A stretch of 10,072 nucleotides of DNA from Bacillota bacterium (GTDB taxonomy: Bacteria; Bacillota; Clostridia; Lachnospirales; Lachnospiraceae), in assembly GCA_023436765.1 (NCBI GenBank), contig JAEZHX010000148.1:1-10072 (forward strand), written 5' to 3'. This document shows, piece by piece, positions 7,204 to 10,072 of the stretch (its first letter is position 1; each line of letters opens with the position of its first letter). The translations under genes and the position numbers were made by a program. The notes under the pieces were generated by a model. The model saw nothing but the letters and a program-made list of their open reading frames with translations. It searched no databases and was not told the origin of the DNA.

Positions 7204-7240
7204 TGTATTAATCACTTAGTACACTAGTACAGTAATACAA
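7195..7240. promoter_or_regulatory. Candidate operator: array of five 8-bp half-sites over the gntR promoter
   Basis: Two identical tandem units TTGTATTA (7195-7202, 7203-7210), six bases, then three tandem units in the opposite sense: TAGTACAC (7217-7224), TAGTACAG (7225-7232) and TAATACAA (7233-7240). The last is the exact reverse complement of the first two, and the middle pair differ from it at two positions each. The array covers the -10 box and start point, the usual place for a repressor. The obvious ligand is the GntR-family protein encoded 50 bp downstream, as autoregulation is common in the YtrA subfamily; that link is inference. Confidence 0.65.
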
Positions 7241-7291
7241 AACATATCGTTTAACTTACCACAATGATATAGCAGGAAAGGAGTAAAAGAA

Positions 7292-7684
7292 ATGCAGTGG
7301 GAACTAAATTCAGAAAAGCCGGTTTATTTGCAGCTGGTGGAACAGATAAAAGCAGGGATCATCTCCGGTTACTACAAGCCCGGTGACAAACTGCCCTCCG
7401 TCAGAGATCTTGCGGCACAGGTAACTGTTAATCCAAACACCATGCAGAAGGCCATGACTGAGCTGGAGCGAACCGGATTAATCTATACCAACCGAACCAG
7501 TGGAAGATTTATTACCTCGGATGAAGATATGATTAAACAGCTGAAGGGCTTGTCCGCTAGAGAACAGATCCTTGATTTTCTGGAACGGATGAAATCGCTG
7601 GGCTTCACACCGGAAGAAACCTATGAACTGATTACGGAAATCGTAAAAAAGAATCAAACGCGGAATAACGCAGAGGGAGTATAG
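7292..7684 (+). CDS. GntR-family transcriptional regulator, YtrA subfamily
   Basis: A 130-residue protein with an N-terminal GntR winged helix-turn-helix (about residues 10-76). It shows PVYLQLVEQIKAGI (10-23), PGDKLPSVRDLA (30-41), NPNTMQKAM (47-55) and the wing GLIYTNRTSGRFI. The remaining 55 residues form a short helical tail rather than a large ligand-binding or aminotransferase domain, which is the YtrA layout: a small dimeric repressor usually encoded next to ABC transporter genes. The ATG is supported by AAAGGAG 8 bases upstream. It is the first gene of a three-gene operon and ends one base before the ATPase start. It most likely represses its own operon through the half-site array at 7195-7240. 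The inducing signal is unknown; in characterised relatives it is often cell-envelope stress or antibiotics, which cannot be assumed here. Confidence 0.93.
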   Translation: MQWELNSEKPVYLQLVEQIKAGIISGYYKPGDKLPSVRDLAAQVTVNPNTMQKAMTELERTGLIYTNRTSGRFITSDEDMIKQLKGLSAREQILDFLERMKSLGFTPEETYELITEIVKKNQTRNNAEGV

Positions 7685-7685
7685 T

Positions 7686-8384
7686 ATGAGTGCAATATTA
7701 GAGTGTCAATCATTGACGAAGAAATTTAACAATGTTACTGCACTTTCCGAGGTAAATCTCACCTTGGAACGGGGCAAAATCGTTGGTCTGCTGGGTCCGA
7801 ACGGAAGCGGCAAAACTACGTTAATCAAGCTGATTAACGGGCTATTGGTACCGACCGGCGGTAATATAAAGATTGCCGGTATGGAACCCGGAGTGGAAAC
7901 TAAGAAGCTGGTATCCTACCTTCCCGAGAAGACCTATCTTCCGGACTGGATGAAGGTATCGGATACGATAGATTTCTTCAAGGATTTCTATGATAACTTC
8001 GATGATAAGAAAGCGTATGAGATGCTGGAACGCCTGCATCTGGATCCTAGCAAGAGATTAAAATCCCTCTCCAAGGGTACGAAGGAGAAGGTCCAGCTGA
8101 TCCTGGTCATGAGTCGCAGAGCTGATCTATACTGCCTGGATGAGCCAATCGGAGGCGTGGATCCTGCTGCCAGGGATTATATCCTGAACACGATTATTTC
8201 AAATTACAGCGAGAATGCAACGGTCATTATCTCAACCCATTTGATCGCAGATATTGAAAATGTACTGGATGAAGTCATTTTCATCAAGGAAGGCCACTTA
8301 ACACTGCAGGCATCCGTTGACGATATCAGAACCAAAGAAAAGAAATCCATTGATTCATTATTCAGGGAGGTATTCAGATGTTAA
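7686..8384 (+). CDS. ABC transporter ATP-binding protein
   Basis: A 232-residue nucleotide-binding domain of the CcmA/NatA/YtrB type that powers an ABC-2 permease at the inner face of the membrane. Walker A GPNGSGKT is at 37-44, the signature helix reads LSKGTKEKVQ (128-137) in place of LSGGQ, Walker B LYCLDE is at 148-153 with the catalytic Glu, the D-loop is GGVDP, and the switch His is H185 in ISTH. The Q-loop position reads YLPEKTYLP, with Glu where Gln is usual; this substitution is common in this family. The short C-terminal tail SIDSLFREVF is typical of the group. The ATG follows the GntR stop by one base, with AGAGGGAG inside the end of gntR as ribosome site. Its last 7 bp overlap the permease gene, so the two are translationally coupled partners. 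The substrate is not evident. Confidence 0.94.
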   Translation: MSAILECQSLTKKFNNVTALSEVNLTLERGKIVGLLGPNGSGKTTLIKLINGLLVPTGGNIKIAGMEPGVETKKLVSYLPEKTYLPDWMKVSDTIDFFKDFYDNFDDKKAYEMLERLHLDPSKRLKSLSKGTKEKVQLILVMSRRADLYCLDEPIGGVDPAARDYILNTIISNYSENATVIISTHLIADIENVLDEVIFIKEGHLTLQASVDDIRTKEKKSIDSLFREVFRC

Positions 8385-9163
8385 AGAAATTATTAAAGCA
8401 TGAATTTGCCGCAACCGGCAGATTCCTAATTCCTATGTACTTAATTCTGCTGGTAGTCGCATTATTTGACCGGCTGGTAATTAATCTCGATATCTTCCAT
8501 GGTGTACTTGGTGTTGTTCCCGGTTTCCTTACCATGGCTTATATCGTTTCCATCATTGCTATTGTAGTTGTAACCTTCGTGCTGCTGGTAATGCGCTTTT
8601 ATAAAAACCTGCTGGGAGAGGAAGGATATCTGATGTTTACATTGCCCGTCAGAGCCGACCAGCTGATAACGACGAAGCTGATTGCTTCAATGATTTGGAC
8701 CTTTCTGAGTGTCCTCGCCGTGGTTGCTTCCCTGATGATCGCTTTTGCTGATGCAGAGACCATGAGAGAGCTTGCAGAGGGCTTCCGTCAGGCTTATCAG
8801 GAGCTGTACATTATCTTCGGCGGTAATTTAATCCTTATGATCATCGAATTCATACTAATGATCCTGATTGGCGGAGCCATGAATATTTTACTGATCTATG
8901 TATCCATCGCGGTAGGCCAGCTATTTAACGGACACAGGGTACTTGGTGCTTTCCTGTCCTATGTTGGTATATATTTCGTTACTCAGATGGTTCTCTCCCT
9001 GATCATCGGTATTGGGAGCCTGTTCTTCCGGGAACCCCTGGAGAAGTTCGAATCCGTACCTCATATCGTCTTTCCGATCGCACTCCTGGTGGTGGCAGCG
9101 GTCGGAGCAGCTTATTACTTCGCGATCAATTATATCTTCAAGAAGAAGCTGAACCTGGAATAA
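8378..9163 (+). CDS. ABC-2 type transporter permease
   Basis: A 261-residue membrane protein with six hydrophobic regions (about 16-33, 50-74, 101-123, 142-181 as a long or split segment, 187-216, 231-254) and a basic cytoplasmic start, MLKKLLKHEF. The first loop holds GEEGYLMFTLPV (about 80-91), a motif I associate with ABC-2 permeases of Clostridia; it would sit near the coupling helix that contacts the ATPase. There is no extracellular domain of note. The start is set by GGGAGG 7 bases upstream of the ATG, inside the end of the ATPase gene, with a 7-bp overlap. With one ATPase and one permease, a homodimeric exporter is the simplest model, unlike systems with several permease genes. It is the last gene of the operon and is followed 14 bp later by a strong terminator hairpin. 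The substrate is unknown; lipid, peptide antibiotic or sodium are all possible. Confidence 0.9.
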   Translation: MLKKLLKHEFAATGRFLIPMYLILLVVALFDRLVINLDIFHGVLGVVPGFLTMAYIVSIIAIVVVTFVLLVMRFYKNLLGEEGYLMFTLPVRADQLITTKLIASMIWTFLSVLAVVASLMIAFADAETMRELAEGFRQAYQELYIIFGGNLILMIIEFILMILIGGAMNILLIYVSIAVGQLFNGHRVLGAFLSYVGIYFVTQMVLSLIIGIGSLFFREPLEKFESVPHIVFPIALLVVAAVGAAYYFAINYIFKKKLNLE

Positions 9164-9176
9164 ATCATATATACAG

Positions 9177-9225
9177 AATTATGGGGGCTGTTGCACAATC
9201 AATATGCAACAACCCCCATAATTTT
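9177..9225. terminator. Intrinsic terminator shared by the convergent ABC operon and DUF1653 gene
   Basis: A long hairpin: AATTATGGGGG (9177-9187), one mismatch, TGTTGCA (9189-9195), a 9-base loop, TGCAACA (9205-9211), and CCCCCATAATT (9213-9223). Eighteen of 19 stem positions pair. On the plus strand it ends in TTTT (9222-9225), right for terminating the ABC operon 14 bp after the permease stop. On the minus strand the tail is AATT then mixed A/T, so it is a weaker terminator for the DUF1653 gene, whose stop codon abuts it. Confidence 0.92.
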
Positions 9226-9847
9226 ATCTCAGTCTTTTATCTTCGAAGCGACACATCGCCTTCAGGCAGAATAACAGCTCCTGTACTCTCTTCTCCAGCG
9301 GACCTTCCTCTACGGTACAGTCGAGAGATACCGCCATATCATTGATCAGACGGTCGTTCATATGCTTCAGGTTAGAGGAGATTACCTCAAGCTTCTTATT
9401 ATAGGATTCAGCATCCAGAAACTCCAACAGGATATGATTTACTGTCTCTGCAGGAACCGGTGCGGTCTCTGATCCTACTGCTTTTTTATCTGCTATGTAT
9501 GGTTCAGGTGGCATCTGTGATTCATGCTTCACCTCTTTTACCAGCATCATGTCTGTGACCGAACCGGCATTACTCTCAAGTGCAACCGGCGTAACCTCCG
9601 ACTTCGCTATTTCTTCCCTCAGTTCGAATCTTCTCTCCTGCTTTACATCAGGATATTTCTCCTTATCCACTTCACTCATAAACATGTCGAGCGGTCTGAC
9701 ATAGGTCTTAAAATCTCCGTACAGAGCCTGGTATACCACCATGGTTTCCCCGGTCTCCGTATGGGTCGCTATTGCAACGATCTGGTATGGCTTGTCCTTA
9801 AAATGCTGATAAATCTCTCCCTGCCTGGGAATTCTATCCTTCTCCAT
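9224..9847 (-). CDS. DUF1653 domain protein with helical C-terminal extension
   Basis: A 207-residue protein of unknown function. Residues about 9-57 form a DUF1653 domain: GEIYQHFKDKPYQIVAIATH (10-29) and TGETMVVYQALYG (32-44), ending VRPLDMF (50-56), a small beta-rich fold often found alone in bacteria. A low-complexity acidic and proline-containing linker follows (about 80-135). The C-terminal 70 residues are predicted helical (ILLEFLDAESYNKKLEVISS onward, ending FEDKRLR) and resemble the tail of longer DUF1653 proteins I recall from Lachnospiraceae. The ATG at 9845-9847 is preferred to one at 9856 because GGGGGAGG lies 9 bases before the former and abuts the latter. There is no signal peptide or membrane segment, so it is cytoplasmic. 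It converges with the ABC operon; no partner gene suggests a role. Confidence 0.85.
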   Translation of the reverse strand: MEKDRIPRQGEIYQHFKDKPYQIVAIATHTETGETMVVYQALYGDFKTYVRPLDMFMSEVDKEKYPDVKQERRFELREEIAKSEVTPVALESNAGSVTDMMLVKEVKHESQMPPEPYIADKKAVGSETAPVPAETVNHILLEFLDAESYNKKLEVISSNLKHMNDRLINDMAVSLDCTVEEGPLEKRVQELLFCLKAMCRFEDKRLR

Positions 9848-9907
9848 TCTTCTCATCCTCCCCCTTGTGATCCGTTTACCGAATTTCCCTTCAAAACACC
9901 TGAACTT

Positions 9908-9990
9908 ATGCTAATACAGATAACCGATGTAGCATGATGCTCATAGCATAATAATCCAGTATTGAAAAGTGGTTCGTATGCTGTCATGCT
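9908..9990. repeat. Cluster of six ATGCT/AGCAT pentamers
   Basis: ATGCT occurs at 9908-9912, 9937-9941, 9978-9982 and 9986-9990, and its complement AGCAT at 9931-9935 and 9945-9949. The pair at 9931-9941 forms a perfect palindrome, AGCAT-G-ATGCT. The cluster lies upstream of the DUF1653 gene and runs into the loop of the terminator at 9968-10000. No convincing promoter for DUF1653 is visible here, so the motifs may be operator sites or part of a folded leader. Function unknown. Confidence 0.4.
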
Positions 9991-10000
9991 CCGAACCACT
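9968..10000 (-). terminator. Intrinsic terminator of the gene entering from the right edge
   Basis: Perfect 9-bp arms AGTGGTTCG (9968-9976) and CGAACCACT (9992-10000) with a 15-base loop. On the minus strand the stem runs straight into TTTTC, and it begins 23 bases after the stop codon at 10024-10026, so it is best read as the terminator of that minus-strand gene. The plus-strand side has no immediate T-run. Confidence 0.75.
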
Positions 10001-10023
10001 GTAGGTTATTCTTTTGTATTCTG

Positions 10024-10072
10024 TTATTCCACGGACAGCAGATAATAATAAATCGGCTGACCGCCATAATGA
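10024..10072 (-). CDS. C-terminal end of an unidentified gene (runs off the right edge)
   Basis: The last 15 codons and the TAA stop of a minus-strand reading frame are visible, giving HYGGQPIYYYLLSVE. The other two minus-strand frames give no better ending, and the terminator hairpin just downstream (9968-10000) supports this being a true gene end. Too little is present to name the product. Confidence 0.55.
   Translation of the reverse strand, partial: HYGGQPIYYYLLSVE

Noticed and set aside
7018..7215. Minus-strand 65-codon frame across the recG-gntR gap
   Set aside because: It covers the recG promoter, the leader hairpin and the recG start, has no Shine-Dalgarno and a composition typical of non-coding AT-rich DNA.
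7686..8384. Glu instead of Gln at the Q-loop (YLPEKTYLP) and LSKGT instead of LSGGQ in the ATPase
   Set aside because: Both variations are common in the CcmA/NatA/YtrB group of ABC ATPases, and the Walker A, Walker B Glu and switch His are intact, so the protein is not judged inactive or unusual.
9495..9937. Two overlapping plus-strand frames opposite the DUF1653 gene
   Set aside because: The minus-strand DUF1653 domain is clearly recognisable, and the plus-strand frames lack motifs and good ribosome sites.
1..10072. A search by eye for defence systems, CRISPR repeats, transposases, toxin-antitoxin pairs, reverse transcriptases or riboswitches
   Set aside because: No repeat-spacer pattern, transposase motif, paired small toxin-antitoxin genes or recognisable aptamer was seen; the window is explained by glycan, helicase, transporter and DUF1653 genes.

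Overview
The window looks like chromosomal DNA from an anaerobic Clostridia member, most probably Lachnospiraceae (Clostridium cluster XIVa). That is inferred from the RecG, DUF1653 and YtrA/ABC-2 protein styles, moderate G+C coding DNA with AT-rich intergenic gaps, and purine-rich Shine-Dalgarno sites; no rRNA or other direct marker is present. I see no tRNA, CRISPR array, insertion sequence or prophage.

Left half (1-4630, all on the minus strand): a surface-polysaccharide block. In transcription order it holds a GtrB/DPM-type polyprenyl-phosphate glycosyltransferase (3653-4630), a 690-residue polytopic membrane protein resembling a GT-C enzyme that overlaps it by 7 bp (1587-3659), UDP-galactopyranose mutase glf (366-1460), and the start of a soluble family 2 glycosyltransferase that leaves the window (1-253). 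Together they suggest sugar loading onto a lipid carrier, transfer at the outer face of the membrane, and supply of UDP-galactofuranose. An extended -10 promoter sits ahead of the first gene; gaps of 112-126 bp before the last two genes leave room for further promoters.

Centre (4631-7291): a 372-bp gap with an orphan plus-strand Shine-Dalgarno followed by ATG-TGA, then recG (minus), then a divergent control region. The plus-strand side of that region has a near-consensus sigma-A promoter (TTGACA, 17 bp, TATTAT) overlapped by an array of five 8-bp half-sites, probably an operator.

Right half (7292-9163, plus strand): a compact, tightly packed operon of a YtrA-type GntR repressor, an ABC ATPase and an ABC-2 type permease, ending in a strong hairpin terminator shared with the convergent DUF1653 gene (9224-9847, minus). 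The last 200 bp hold a cluster of ATGCT/AGCAT motifs, a hairpin terminator, and the last 15 codons of another minus-strand gene.

Most of the content is recognisable housekeeping or common accessory material. The best candidates for a second look are the half-site array in front of the GntR/ABC operon, the unassigned 690-residue membrane protein coupled to the GtrB-like enzyme, and the start-stop element at 4937-4957.
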